A DNA stretch of 64,000 nucleotides from Syncephalis plumigaleata. Its lineage: Eukaryota; Zoopagomycota; Zoopagomycetes; Zoopagales; Piptocephalidaceae. Of the stretch, positions 10,175 to 22,342 are shown piece after piece (within the stretch, counting starts at the first letter, position 1; each line of letters begins with the position of its first letter). The position numbers and the translations under genes are program-made. The DNA lies in assembly GCA_025201365.1 (NCBI GenBank), contig JAIXMF010000005.1, positions 372,001 to 436,000 on the forward strand, given 5' to 3'. The notes under the pieces are model-generated. The model worked only from the letters and a program-made list of their open reading frames with translations. It had not been told where the DNA came from and did not search any database.

Positions 10175-13100
10175 ATGGATAGAGAGTTCTACCGACTACA
10201 GCTAGGTAAGCCGGTCTTTCTATTTGAATACAACTATTCGTTATTAGTATTAGTATTGCAACAATGAGTGATTGTATTGTGCGACATTCGTCTCAACATA
10301 CTAACAAATCATCAGATGGCTCTCGTCCAGCTCCTATTATGCGTACACACACGGCGTCCTCACTATCACGACGACCATCCTTAGATAGTATGCAAACGGT
10401 AGCACGTTGCGTACAAACCTTGACCAAAAAGAATCACTCGATTCTGGCACTAGCTGCTACACAGCGATATATCTTTAGTGGTACACAAGGTGGCCGTATT
10501 AATGTAAGCATCTTATAGTAGAACGACTATGGAATGTAGTATATAAGCTAACCGCACTATGTCTGTGCTTTATCGACTAATACATCATAGGTATGGGATA
10601 TGCACACATATCTGCTACATAAAGTGTTACGCGGACATCATGGAGCCATTTTCTGTTTGACACTTTCAGCTGATCATACCACGCTATTTAGCGCATCAGG
10701 TAACTTGACTGACTTGATAGTGGCTGCTGTTGCTGCTACTCTACATGGATTATAGACATACTAATTTCTATTGTATTATTCATTATTGACTAAATGAAAG
10801 GCGACGGTACCGCACGAGTATGTATCCAGTATTACTATTACTATTACATTGTTTCTAATTCATTATGCTACCTATCCATGTAGGTATGGGATGCACAAAC
10901 ACTAGAATGTCTCTATATAGTACATGCTCTTCCGGGAGTAGGCGATATCTTGGCATTAGCCTATTCGGACAAGACGGGATTCCTCTATTTTGGTTGTCAA
11001 AATACAAGTATTCAGGTAAGTAAAAGGATTATGACAAATAGTCATCATTGGCAATAAGTGAACACAATGACTTATTCAATTACGTGATAATTAGTGGTTC
11101 GATACGAAGAATAGAGACAAGCTAGCAGAGTCGTATGAGGCACGTACTCCACTGGATGATATATCAGGAGCGGGAAGATTCTTCCGACAAGGACCCATTC
11201 AACCTACTTCATTCACGGTAGTTAGTGATACATCCAGTAATGCATCAGTGCCACCATCTGAGATATCTGAATCCGAAGAGTCAATGAGCGATGATCCACC
11301 CGTTCGACGATACTACGTACGAGAGAATGATGTTATTGCCAGTAGTCATTATGGCTACATTTATTCATTATTACTGGCTGATCTGTCATACATGGGTGGT
11401 CAAGTGTTGTTGTCGGGTAAGTTGCAATGAATAAGTATATAAAGGCAATGTACTAAACTCTTCTTCTTCACGAATATAGGTGCAGGTGATGGTGATGTTA
11501 AGGTGATTGCTTGATAGAAAAGGGAGGCCTATTATTAATAAGTTGAATATTCTAACATTGATGCAATTAGATATGGTCAGCTAAAGATGGACCATTGGAG
11601 CATGTGCGTACACTGCATTGCGGTAAGGGTAATGTACTAGCATTGGCCGTGAAGAAGGACGAACTACTATTCTGTGGTTGTCAAGGCGGTGAGATAAAAG
11701 TGAGTGGAAATGAGGAGTACGTATGATGCTGCTCGAGTATCTCTGCTAATATAGACTAGATCTGGGATTTGGAACATTCCAACATATTCGATCGCTATTA
11801 GCCCATGAAGATGACGTGATGGCCTTGACAATCTCGTATGATTCACTATTTAGCGGATCGGCAGATGGAGTAATCAAACGATGGAATCGCAACTTTGACT
11901 GTATCCAGACTGCTATAGGACACGAGGGTATTGTGCTCGCTTTGACATTCGCCGGGCCCTATTTGATAAGCGGTGCCGGTGACAATAACGTCAAGGTGAG
12001 AGTGTAGACTAGTATGCAGCTTAAACTAGCTTACTAACTCGAGTAATGATATCACTAGTTCTGGGATGTAGGTCAACCTAGTGTTCCAGCACAATTATCG
12101 GAACAAGTACCAACGGGTAAGTTGATGCATATCTATTTATTACATAATATCATATATATATATATTTATTCGATAATGACTAGATATGATGCTATTCGCT
12201 TTGGAACAACTGGTGGCCATTCCATCTGTTAGCGGGTTGAACATCATCGAGAGGATTGTCGACATGCGGCGAACTTTCTCAAGAGTGTTATGCGTCAACT
12301 AGGAGCAGATGCTAAGCTGGTGAGTATTCTACAATAAGGATACCCGTATATATATCATTAGTAATAGATGAATACTTGCATGTCAAATAGGTATACAGCA
12401 ATGAAGGCAAAAATCCATTGGTAATCGGTCGATTCTCGAAGAATAGTCGTGATGTGCAATCATCTAATGAGCCATCATCATCACGTAAACTTAATGTACT
12501 CATCTATGGACACTACGATGTTGTACCGGCAGATGAGTCCAAATGGCGTTTCCCTCCATTCCAAGTTACTGGTAAGTAGATGTAGCTATTTGCTTATCAT
12601 AAACACACAAGTAACCAAGGAAATGGTAATAGGTGAAAACGGATACTTGTATGGTCGAGGTGTGACCGACGATAAAGGACCCATGCTAGCGTGTATTTTT
12701 GCAGCTAGTGAACTACAAGATGAGAAATCATTGGAGGTCGATGTCTCATTTCTAATTGAAGGAGAAGAGGAGAATGGCAGTGCTGGCTTCCCGGAAATGG
12801 TTGAAGAGCATAAGGTATGCGTGTATAGGATAATATCCCGCGAATACACCACTAATAATGTCAATAATGTCAATCCTGTCGTATAGAGCTATTTTGGTGA
12901 ACCTGATGTCATTCTACTAGGTAATTAGATAAACAACTTATATATATATACATATATGCTGGTCGTCTAACATTTCTCATTAGCAATTCGTACTGGTTGG
13001 GTGAAACTCGACCATGTCTCACGTATGGTCTACGTGGATTGGTACATGCCACAATCAAGGTTAGTGCAATACTAGTTGGCAAACATATCATTAATATTAC

Positions 13101-14181
13101 TATCATTAGATATCAAGTCCATTGGATGATGTGCATTCAGGTGTTGATGGCGGTGCTGCCTCCGAGCCATTAATGCTTCTTGTCCAAATACTTGCCCAAC
13201 TCACCGGGCCCGATCGATCCTTGAACATTCCCAGTAAGTGGGCGAATGGATAATCGACATAACTAATAGTGAGCTATGCTAACGATGACATTTATTTGTT
13301 TGTACCAGGCTTCCGTAATGGTATTCGTAGTGTCAGTACCAAGGAAGATGAATACTACAACGAGATTGCTGCCAATGTAGCAGAGTAAGTGTGTTTCTGT
13401 AAGCAAGTATAAAGCATCATATACTGATATCATCATTATGCCATGATTTTCTTTTTATTTCTCTTTCTGTTTGTTTGGCTAATATAGAGAAGAAGGCGGA
13501 GATGAGAAACAGGTGGAAAAGATCAAGGCACAGCTCATGTCACGCTGGCGTTACCCCACTTTCACCATACATCGTGTTGATGTTAGTGGACCGCGAGATG
13601 CAACTGTTATCTCAAGATCAGCCACGGCGGCGGTTAGTCTACGTATCGTGCCTGACCAAAATATTGCCGAATATGTCAGGACTTTGAAGCATACACACGC
13701 GACTTGTTTGTTAAACTAAATACCGATTGCGAAATCAAGATTACCATTCGTAAGACGGCCGATTGGTGGTTAGCCGATCCTGAAAATGACTACTTCCAAA
13801 TGTTGCAAGAGGCGATTGAAAAGGTAGTCTATTTGTTGAATAGCGTAAAACAAAGAAATAATGCTAATCATGTATTGCATCGCATCTCTAGGAATGGGGA
13901 CAGAAACCATTACTCATCCGTGAGGGTGGCACGATTCCTGCCGTTCGATGGCTCGAGAGATGTTTCGATAAGGTGGCCGTCAATCTACCTATGGGACAGG
14001 TAAGCGATACGCTCGTTCTAATTACTTGCACACATTGTGCTAAATACAAACAATGATACAGGCATCCGATTCGGCACATTTGAGCAATGAACGCATTCGC
14101 TTGCACAATTTATTGACAGGAAAGCGTGTCGTTAAGCATTTCCTTACGCAGCTTGGCGCTAAATCCAGCCAATCCATTTAG
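10175..14181 (+). CDS. DUG2: WD40-M20 metallopeptidase, glutathione-degrading DUG2-like
   Basis: In fungi Dug2 joins an N-terminal WD40 domain to an M20 peptidase and works with Dug3 in the cytosolic alternative pathway of glutathione breakdown. The architecture is the same here. Exon 1 (10175-10205) is followed by many short exons with WD repeats (VWDMHTYLLHKVLRGHHGAI, SGSADGVIKRWNRNFDC). The M20 half follows from about 12180: DMMLFALEQLVAIPSVSG, the metal-binding YGHYDVVPADE, YGRGVTDDKGPM and EGEEENGSAG, then SNSYWLGETRPCLTYGLRG and an SSPLDDVHSGVDGG segment. It ends AKSSQSI. One-base breaks are seen near 11780, 12235 and 13680, each flanked by well-conserved protein and at least one at a likely ggg-to-gg contraction. 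I therefore favour consensus errors over decay. Confidence 0.85.
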
Positions 14182-14497
14182 AATAGCATCAATAAACAAA
14201 TAGAACGAAAGCGAGAGCGAGAACGAGGGAAATAAGCAATAAACTATCAATGCTTCACTATGAAATGGATACAATTAATACGAGTAAACGTAACCATGGA
14301 TCATTTGTATCGTCTAACTTGGGATAGCATTGAACGTATTCATCATATTTACGATAGGCTAGTTCACACGTTAATAACATTTCATGGATACCTTTATTAT
14401 GTATACTGCTATTATTTTTATCTGTAAAACAAAATACAGAAAAGTATTAGCAATAATAATAACTACAGCTATTTCACTTGTCGCGTGAATAACATAC
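14182..14497. other. Intergenic region, DUG2 to ABCG
   Basis: Begins with a purine-rich stretch (14205-14230) and an aataaa-like signal near 14233, then AT-rich sequence. No coding signal seen. Confidence 0.5.
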
Positions 14498-16827
14498 ATG
14501 GTATCGTCTAATAATAACAACAATAATAGTAGTAGTAGTAGTAGAGGCTGTCAGGTAGTCTATTCGAATGTAGTGTTCTCTATTGTCATTTATCGTATTA
14601 ATTCTTGATTATAGATTGACTTCCGTGATGTGACCTATTCGGTGACTACTAGTCGAAAAAAGGTGAAAACCATCCTTCATGGAGTAAGCGGCACATTCCG
14701 AGCTGGTCGAGTGACGGTAAGCCACTAGTCATACAGTTATCGTGGAAGTGATCCACTGATATAAATTATCATTCGTTTAGGCAATTATCGGTCCAACTGG
14801 CACGGGAAAGACGTGCTTACTTAGCGCGTTGGCCGGCCAGTCCAATCAAGGTCAAGTCACGGGTAGTTTGTATTTAAATGGACAGCCGGTCAATAGTAAG
14901 CGAATCAACAAGCTTACCGGATTCGTGCATCAGGACTCGTTGATTTACGACACGCTAACTGTACGTGAGGCATTGGAAATGTCCGTTAAAATGCGATGTA
15001 GTCGTTCACTTTCAGTGGTCGAGCAGAATCGACGTATTCACGAGATACTACGCGTATTGCACCTGGAGCATGTGGCCAACACCATCATTGGAAATACATT
15101 GAAACGCGGTATATCCGGTGGCGAGAAGAAACGAGTATGCGTTGGCATGGAATTAATCACCGAGCCAGTCGTGCTGTTTCTCGATGAACCCACAACTGGT
15201 CTGGATGCACTGGCAGCCTATCAGCTGGTGAAGACGCTGCATGATGTGGCGACACTAGGTCGAACTGTAGTGCTGACTATTCACCAGCCATCCTCGGACA
15301 TGCTTGGACTAGTCGACGACATATTCTTTATGGCCGAGGGACAAGTCCTCTACGCTGGCCCTACCAATCAAATGGTCCTTACTTTGCTCGCTACAGTATC
15401 GAATGTCCAACGTATAGTAATCCGGTGGACTATCTATTTCTAAAACTATTCTACACGGACGCTGATGGCATCGAGGAACAAGAGGATATCCTCCAAATCG
15501 ACGAGTGCACGGTAAGTAATAATGACGATAATGATAGAGACGGGTAGAATTACGTGTAAAATTAACAGATAAGGCAACTTTCATTAGGTACTGCAAATAA
15601 TCTACTGCTTCGAGATGATCGTGACGCCACACCCATCGATCTGATGTCGGGAATTAGAAAACCATCGGTGGATCGACGACTTGAAATGCTATTCAAAGAT
15701 TGGAGCAACAAACAGAATGAATTGCAACGTAGTGCTGCTTACAGTTTACATCATTCTACGCCGGGACAGATCACCTATCGCAAGGAGAGAGCTAGCTTCT
15801 TCGCGCAGTACAAATACCTGGTACAACGCGGTTTTCGTGATCGTCTACGTAATCCGAATATTATCATATTAAGATTTGCTCAAATACTTGTTGCCTCGAT
15901 ACTTGTCGATTTCGTCTATTGGCAACTACCCAGACGTGAACAATCGGTACAAATTACTGTAAGTGATTGATGGCAACGTTTATTGGTATAATGCTCCATT
16001 ATAGTGGCTAATTATTGTATAAAAATAACCAGGATCGTGCTCGGTATTTATTCTTCGTTTGTGCATCCGTGTTGTCCCAATTCTCATATGGTATGTCGAA
16101 TTCATTGGAATGCAACACTCGGTTTCGCATGTAATCACTAATCCTCATCTCTACAGATACGGCTACTACATTTTGTTTAGCGAGAAAACTGTTCATGCGC
16201 GAATATCGTGATGGCTATTTCGGCGTGCCTGCATTCTTCTTCTCGATGCTCACCATTGAGATACCGCTCTATGTAACGCTCGGTGTTACACTTGGTTTAA
16301 GCACCTATTTCGCAGTTGGTATGCCTGGTGGTACGGACAGAATTGTTACATTCTGCCTAGTCTGTGCTCTCATGGCGCTCGCCGGCATGATGATGGGTGT
16401 GGCCGTGTCGTGTTTGACGGACAAATACGAAATTGTATCCTCGGCGTCATCAATCTTCTCCATCACCTTGCTGATGTTTGGTGGACTACTGTCCAACCTT
16501 AACGCTTCGCCCAGCTGGATCCACTGGATCCAATGGATTAGTCCGGTGAAATACGGGTTTGTCGCATTGTTACGGAATGAATCCGACAACTATGAAATTG
16601 GCTGTGGTGACGATCCACCGCCACAATGTCGGCCTGTACCCGCCTCGATAAGCGTTAAACAATACGGCGCGGACAGTCATGGCTCGATTTACTTCAATAT
16701 TGCCATGCTGCTGGTGTTTTGGATTGCCGTCTCGTGTCTGGCCTACCTAGGCTACTATTTACGCGCTCGATCGATACGCTCTTCTTATACGCGTGGATTT
16801 AAAAAGTCCACACATATGCTAAAGTAG
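14498..16827 (+). CDS. ABCG (WHITE) half-transporter
   Basis: A membrane half-transporter with the nucleotide-binding domain first, expected to dimerise and export lipids, sterols or xenobiotics. The start is MVSSNNNNNN with a Ser run, then an intron to IDFRDVTYSV. Walker A is IGPTGTGKT; the signature RGISGGEKKRVCVGMELI and Walker B VLFLDEPTTGLD follow, then the H-loop LTIHQPSSD. Six membrane helices lie in the C-terminal half (for example FFFSMLTIEIPLYVTLGV, MALAGMMMGVAVSC, NIAMLLVFWIAVSC) with the family's FREYRDG-like segment (FMREYRDGYFGVPA) and a Cys-containing last loop. One base appears missing near 15375 (gtcctt for an expected gtccctt), breaking the frame; the next segment (SNPVDYLFLKLFY) is well conserved. 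It converges on the arrestin gene. Confidence 0.9.
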
Positions 16828-16902
16828 TAGTGTGCACACCAATGCAAATTAGTACAAATGATATGAGTAATGAAATAAAACACCGAGTATACACGTCATT
16901 GT

Positions 16903-18275
16903 TTATTTATTTCCTATGCTGTCACTGGCACGACTAGCTAGCATGATTACGAGACATTTGATGATAGCACCGTCTCCTATTTGCAGCTGAACAATAATTT
17001 CATAGGACACACGAATGAGTTTACCGCCATACGTGGATGCAGGTGAATAATCGGGTACGCTTAAACGAAATCCCAATGTTCGTATGGCAAGGTCATACCA
17101 TGGTTTGGTATCGGATGCCACGATATCTACAGTGGATGTCGCATAGCTTTTATATATATTATGTTAAATCATTGCTGTACTACTAATAAAAAAAGCGCGC
17201 ATGCTTGTGCGCGCGTACTATTCCTACCTAAACGCCGTGTACTCTCGGTGCTGATGCAACTCCACCTTAACATGGCCTTTAGTTTGCCACAACTCACGAG
17301 TATACTTGGGCAACGAGTCAAGTGTGTCGAGACACGTTACCGATCCTATGAGGTCCTTTCCCGCGTGAACACGGCCACTTGGCAAACTCAATCGATAGCC
17401 GACATTGAATGGTAGCGGATTGGCGGCAGTCATCGTAGTATCTTCCGGGGTAATTACGAGTGTATATCGCTTGTCGACGGGTGGAACCGATAAATATCGC
17501 GGTACATGCGATGCCACTTGAAGTCTCAACTTGACACTCGTTGATGCAATAGTATTGCCACCGGTTATTTTTGCCCTTCAAGAAGGACGAACAGTCTATA
17601 CTGTATCAGTGCAATGTCATCCTATAATTACAACAATCACAGAGGAGAAGATCCCTCCCTTTCTCCCTCTCACACATTGTGGCCAATAGGATGGATGTGT
17701 TTCATTTGTTGCCTTACATTTGTGTCTTCTCTACCAACCTCGTATCCTCCAGTAACACTTGCGTAGCGGATTCAACGCTTAGTTGCACTGTGAACGGGAA
17801 TTCCTGTACACCAACTGGCAGCGTTTGTCCAATCAAAGCGGCGCCATCTGCCTTCCAAACCGTGAAGGTTTGCTTGAAGAATTCTAATTTCTGCGTTACT
17901 GCCGCGCTGACCACGTCACAACCTCACCACCATCATTATCGTTGTCGGTGTTTAGTGGACGGATGCTAAATGTACCGTTGCAAACGACAAAATTTAGCTT
18001 ACCTGAGAACATTCTCTTCAGGTGTAACTTGCTCTAATCCAATTACTTCCCCACGAATACGTCGTAACCTAACATCACTGTTAAAGGCAACTTGAATAGT
18101 GCCTATATCATGGCAGTAATAATATGATAATAGTTGTTTCATACACAGGATGCACGACCATTTAGGCGGGTAACTTGTCGTATGTATAGCTGACATACTA
18201 ACCTGTTATAGTGTCTCCTGGGCAATATGGTCCCTCCGAACATATGATTTTAATATACTCGACTGTAGCAGACAT
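16903..18275 (-). CDS. Arrestin-domain protein (alpha-arrestin/ARRDC-like)
   Basis: A protein with the arrestin N and C folds, the class that in fungi usually acts as an adaptor linking membrane cargo to ubiquitination or sorting. It starts MSATVEYIKIICSEGPYCPGD; the PYCPGDTITG element is typical of the arrestin N domain. VRLRRIRGEVIGLEQV and then VWKADGAALIGQTLPVG and EFPFTVQL follow. The S-F-L-K-G segment and VKLRLQVASHVPR mark the end of the N domain, and the C domain runs through PFNVGYRLSLPSGR and YDLAIRTLGFRLSVP to ASDSIGNK. Introns lie near 18010-18210 and between several short exons. A one-base frame change is needed near 17570 (aaaataacc). No PPxY motif was seen, so a ubiquitin-ligase adaptor role is unproven. 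Confidence 0.75.
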
Positions 18276-19392
18276 GGCAAGAAAAGGAAGAAACTGTGGT
18301 GTGGTGTGTGCGAGAGGGAGAGGGAGAGCGAGCCATTGTCTCATCATGATTGGATAAATGGCGAGCGGCTTGTTTTGGCAATCACGTTGACTGTACAACC
18401 TAGTAGTCACGACACAACGTAGGACTGGACTGTTTCGTTCACGCGTAATTATAATAGTCGTCATTAATGTCAGGATATTAGTACGACAATGTTGGCATTC
18501 TTATCATTATTGATGTTGATGTTGATGTTGATGCTGATGAAAACTCATCATGCACCTTAGCGTGATTTCTTTGTTTCCGAATTGTATACCCGCGTCATTT
18601 ACACTTGCTTACTTGTAGTAACGTGTTAAGTTCAATCGGTTTTCTATTTTATTACTTGCACTACAATATATCAAATGGTACAAATGCAATTGTTCAAATA
18701 AGAAGAATGACCATGTTTACAAATATTAAACCAAGTTTCAATGAAATATTTTACGGCTGCATCGAATTGTCACTCATATTGCCCTACGTACACTTCAATT
18801 TCTGTGTTGCTTTTTGCCAGACCAATAGTATATTCTTTTTTGTAACCTGTTTAGTAGTCGCCTAAATTATTCTATTGCAACGTTGCAATATGAAGTATCA
18901 CCTGTGTTACAGGACCACCTAGTAGATCACGTGTACTAATGAGATTGGCAAGTTTTATGGAACAATGAATGAACTGGACTAGCGGACCGCTTACAGGTGA
19001 TCACGCTTTTTCTTGTAGTACACACATGTTTGTTACAATCTAAATGGCGAAGGAGTCGTGTATACGTGTGTATGTGCGTATACGCGTATGTAGTCGATGC
19101 TACTCTAGGTTTGAAATGCTATAAAAGCAGCCTAGTATATGTGTCTCCAACGACTAATCATTACAAACACATTCTACCAAAAGCCCTTTGACACCTTCTT
19201 ACGACTTGACAACACCAACCACAACAACACCGACCACGACCACGACCACAACAACCATTCTTTTGACCATTAACTATCCCCCCCCCTCTCTCTCTCTTTG
19301 TATCTCTCTTTCACTCATTTTTGTTACGATTTGAACGATTTATTTATTGAATTATTCCTAAACAGATTACGTGTACTGTTACCATTATCAAC
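18276..19392. other. Long intergenic region upstream of the secreted-protein cluster
   Basis: No supported gene; an open frame at 18605-18865 has no recognisable features. It includes a purine-rich run (about 18310-18330), a repeated gatgttgat block (about 18511-18540), a TATA box at 19120-19126 and a long pyrimidine-rich leader (19270-19316) ahead of the gene at 19393. The stretch ending ctaaacag near 19366 looks like a branch point and acceptor, so a 5' UTR intron is possible. Confidence 0.5.
19120..19126 (+). promoter_or_regulatory. TATA box of the first secreted helical gene
   Basis: tataaaa 267-273 bases before the ATG at 19393, followed by a C/T-rich leader of the kind seen in strongly expressed fungal genes. 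The distance is long but is reduced if the leader holds an intron. Confidence 0.5.
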
Positions 19393-20505
19393 ATGATGCG
19401 CTTCACCTTCATTGCCAGCACGTTGTTATTGGCCAGCTCGGCCGTCGTCGCCATGCCATTGGAAGCGTTAACGGTGGCCACACCCGAGTTCAACATCCTG
19501 CCCATTAAGAACATGCCAGATCGTCCTAGTGGCGATTCCTTCCGCGACTGGAATAGCGAGGAGGTTACCCTGGCTCGTGATCGTTTGACCACGTTTATGC
19601 GCAAGAAGAGCCTGGTCGCACAAGACCCGAATGCACCTGATGCTATTGACTCGATGGCTGGCGACAAAGATACCCCGCAAGGACTTTATGCCGTGGTGAA
19701 GGACGCACGCGACCAATTCAAAAATCAGGCCTTACCCGCGGTCAACCAACTAGGACAGGAATTGCCCATGTATCTCTCGCAGGGGTTCGTCAGTCCATTT
19801 ACCGAGGCGGTCAACAAGTATCAGGAACAGATTAAGAAGCAGACTGCCACCAGTGTTGCTGCACAACCAGGTGCCGTGACAGCACTAGGCGAGAGCTTGC
19901 CCACTGATGCCATTGACGTCATTCGAAAGATTGTCGATAAAATGCTAAATGGATCGTTCCAAGAGCTGGTCGCCAAAATACTGGGTCTCGATCTCGCATT
20001 GCGTGTCGCTAAAATAGTTGCTCCAATTGCCTTAAGCGCATTGAGCATGTTGGTCGCCGACTTGCGTGACGTCGTCAAACATATCATCGGATCGATCATG
20101 AAGGGTGTCGAGAAGAGCGTGTGGTTGAAGGAGCTACGCGAGCTTGTCATCAAGAATCTACGTCAGAATGTACTCGCCATGCTCGCCACCATTAAGACTA
20201 CCTTGATCGCGAATCTCGGCGGTCTCATCATCGCTGCTTTCGTGCAGGTTCTTCATCTCGGCAGTGTTGGTTCCGCGCTTATCAAGACACTTTTCGGAAA
20301 GCTTATTGATTCGGTCGTAGAGAAGGTGGTCGGCCAACAAATCGATCGTCTCTCCGCTTATCTACGCGGTATCTGGAACATGCCAGAGCTTAGCCAGCTT
20401 GTTAATATGATCATGACCAAGACACCAAGCTTGGCCACCATCTCGGCACCCGCTGCTTCTGCTTCTGCTTCTGCTTCTGCTCCCGCTGCGGCAGCTGCTG
20501 CATAA
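19393..20505 (+). CDS. Secreted helical protein, motif-sharing family member 1
   Basis: An intact 370-residue protein. A signal peptide at 1-20 (MMRFTFIAS, then LLLASSAVVA) leads to an all-helical protein. An LP motif starts the conserved part (ESLPTDAIDVIRKIVDKML, about 168-185). A DLRDVVKHIIGSIM stretch and the family signature KSVWLKELRELVIKNLRQN (about 241-259, Trp 244) follow, then hydrophobic and amphipathic helices (LGGLIIAAFVQVLHLGSVG) and a C-terminal Ala/Ser repeat. The same layout recurs in the three minus-strand genes downstream (20815-25179). Codon use is C/G-rich at third positions compared with neighbours, suggesting high expression. I do not recognise the family; membrane or lipid interaction is possible given the amphipathic helices. 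Confidence 0.85.
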   Translation: MMRFTFIASTLLLASSAVVAMPLEALTVATPEFNILPIKNMPDRPSGDSFRDWNSEEVTLARDRLTTFMRKKSLVAQDPNAPDAIDSMAGDKDTPQGLYAVVKDARDQFKNQALPAVNQLGQELPMYLSQGFVSPFTEAVNKYQEQIKKQTATSVAAQPGAVTALGESLPTDAIDVIRKIVDKMLNGSFQELVAKILGLDLALRVAKIVAPIALSALSMLVADLRDVVKHIIGSIMKGVEKSVWLKELRELVIKNLRQNVLAMLATIKTTLIANLGGLIIAAFVQVLHLGSVGSALIKTLFGKLIDSVVEKVVGQQIDRLSAYLRGIWNMPELSQLVNMIMTKTPSLATISAPAASASASASAPAAAAAA

Positions 20506-20814
20506 ATAGCAATAACGACAATTGCGCTTTCCATTTCTTCAATTATCATCATTACTATCATCATTCACATCTTGAAATGTTTCCATTGGACTATTGTCAT
20601 AATAAATAACATTTATTAATTTTGCTATTCATTTGGTCATTCTCTATGCATGTTTATTCTGATTACACTATGTGCATTCGACTATGCGTTAATTGATCAA
20701 TTTATTCTAACAAGCTATTTTCGATTAATGATTTATGTATTTAATTATCAATCAATTATTGCGTAACACCGGCATTTACCAGTATTATCTACTTCCATTC
20801 GTCGATGTTATCAT
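20506..20814. other. Convergent spacer between secreted genes 1 and 2
   Basis: Contains a polyadenylation-like aataaataac near 20601 for the plus-strand gene. It is otherwise AT-rich; no gene seen. Confidence 0.5.
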
Positions 20815-21968
20815 CTAGGGTTCCTTGCGTGCAGTCTTATCCGCCGCTTTATTACGTTTACCCTTCAATGTTGTATTGATCTTCGTAAGCATGTCATTGA
20901 TAATTTTATCCAAATTTGGAACGACCGTGCTGTGAACAACATCTTTCATGTAGCGACGAGCAGCGTTCACCTCGTCCGTATCTCCTTGCAGCTCCTTTGC
21001 CATTCTATTCAGGAATTGCTCTTCGAATCGCGTGTCAATCTCCCTCCGCATAAGCATCAGTCGTGCCGCGGTATTAAGGCGTAATGTTCGCGCCAATTTA
21101 CGACGTAATTTGGGTAGCCATTCATCGGGCGGCACCTCTTGTCGTATTTGCTCTTGAATGGTCTTCACGCTTTTCTTCAAATCATCGGACAAATTACGCG
21201 TGGTAGCCCACATAACGGGCGTACGACTTAGTCTCGAGAATAGCGTGCTGACGGTTTGCGTGATATTACCCAACAAATCCGTGAGCCCCTTTTGAGTGGA
21301 CATATTAATGAGCAATTGTCCCGCTCTTCCTTGCATCTTATCGACGTCCTCTCTCGCGCCCTGGAATGCTCCACGACGTTTGCCATTGTAACTTGCATGG
21401 TGAACTCATTGACTACATTATTTAATGACTTTTGCAATGGATCCTGCAGCGCTTCCTCCAATTTAATATTAATATTGGCCGTCAACTCATCAAGCATAGG
21501 CTGTATGGTGGCGTTAAACTTTATAAGCATATCCGATAACGAGTGTCGAACATCTTTGGGCAAACGGGAAAACGGATGAGTATCGCTTGATATTTCATCG
21601 TAAACACTCGTTGGACTAGTGGTGGCGGCTTTTGGCAATGGTATTGGTGTCGATGTCGATGTCGATATTGATGTCGACATAGGCTGAGGTGTGGCAACGC
21701 TTGCTGGCCCACTAGAAACTGGAACTGGTGAGCGAGTAGTCGATGATGGTTTGCCCGTTGTTACTGGCGTGACCATCGCTGGTGGATCATCGAGCCAGTC
21801 CATGTCATCGCTATCTGAATCGGCTGTTACCAATGTCGGCTCTTTATCATCGGTTGACAGCATACTCAACAGACCATTCAAAAGTGTATTACTATCCTCC
21901 TCCTCCAACGGTGCTGCGTGAACTAGCACCGATAGCCCGAATACTAGATAGACAAATGAGAGCCGCAT
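20815..21968 (-). CDS. Secreted helical protein, family member 2 (one frame break)
   Basis: It starts MRLSFVYLVFGLSVLVHAAP, a signal peptide, then has an acidic stretch and a Ser/Thr/Pro-rich low-complexity linker likely to be glycosylated. The conserved helical part begins with SRLPKDVRHSLSDMLIKFN and continues LSDDLKKSVKTIQEQIRQE to the signature DEWLPKLRRKLARTLRLN. Basic helices and a lysine-rich tail (KGKRNKAADKTARKEP) follow. The reading frame changes by one base near 21340; the protein on both sides is family-like, so the two parts probably belong to one gene of about 385 residues. The C-terminal tail is much more basic than in the other members. Confidence 0.75.
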
Positions 21969-22342
21969 GCTAAATAGTTATATTAATGAAACAGTAATGT
22001 AAAAGCGAATATTGCAATAAATAGCCCGTGTACTAGTGTAGGCTAAAGGAGGCTTTAAAAGGATTGTATACTTGTGTTTATTTATTTACTTGTGTACGAA
22101 AATTGCCATTCATATTTATTCTAAGACGATACAAGCATTCAAGTATTCATGCTTTGCAGTTCAAGTAGCAAACAACAATAAGGAGTGCATGTGTCGAACA
22201 CGGACATAATTTCTCACTTGTTCGCCATCATCATTGCCATCATCATTGCCATCATCATTTCATGTATATGATTGTCATATTACACTCTAGTATATCGATG
22301 ATAAGAAAATATAGCAACATGCTAAATGTTTATTAACTAGAT
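21969..22342. other. Spacer between secreted genes 2 and 3
   Basis: Holds the promoter of the gene to its left (a TTTTAAA-like element near 22050 on the minus strand) and a short repeat of catcattgc units (about 22222-22260). No coding signal. Confidence 0.5.

Noticed and set aside
18605-18865. 86-codon open frame
   Set aside because: Composition looks random (AT-rich, Phe/Ile/Asn), with no conserved motif or fitting splice signals.
22218-22262. Short catcattgc direct repeats as a possible CRISPR-like array
   Set aside because: Units are simple microsatellites without spacers, and the genome is eukaryotic.
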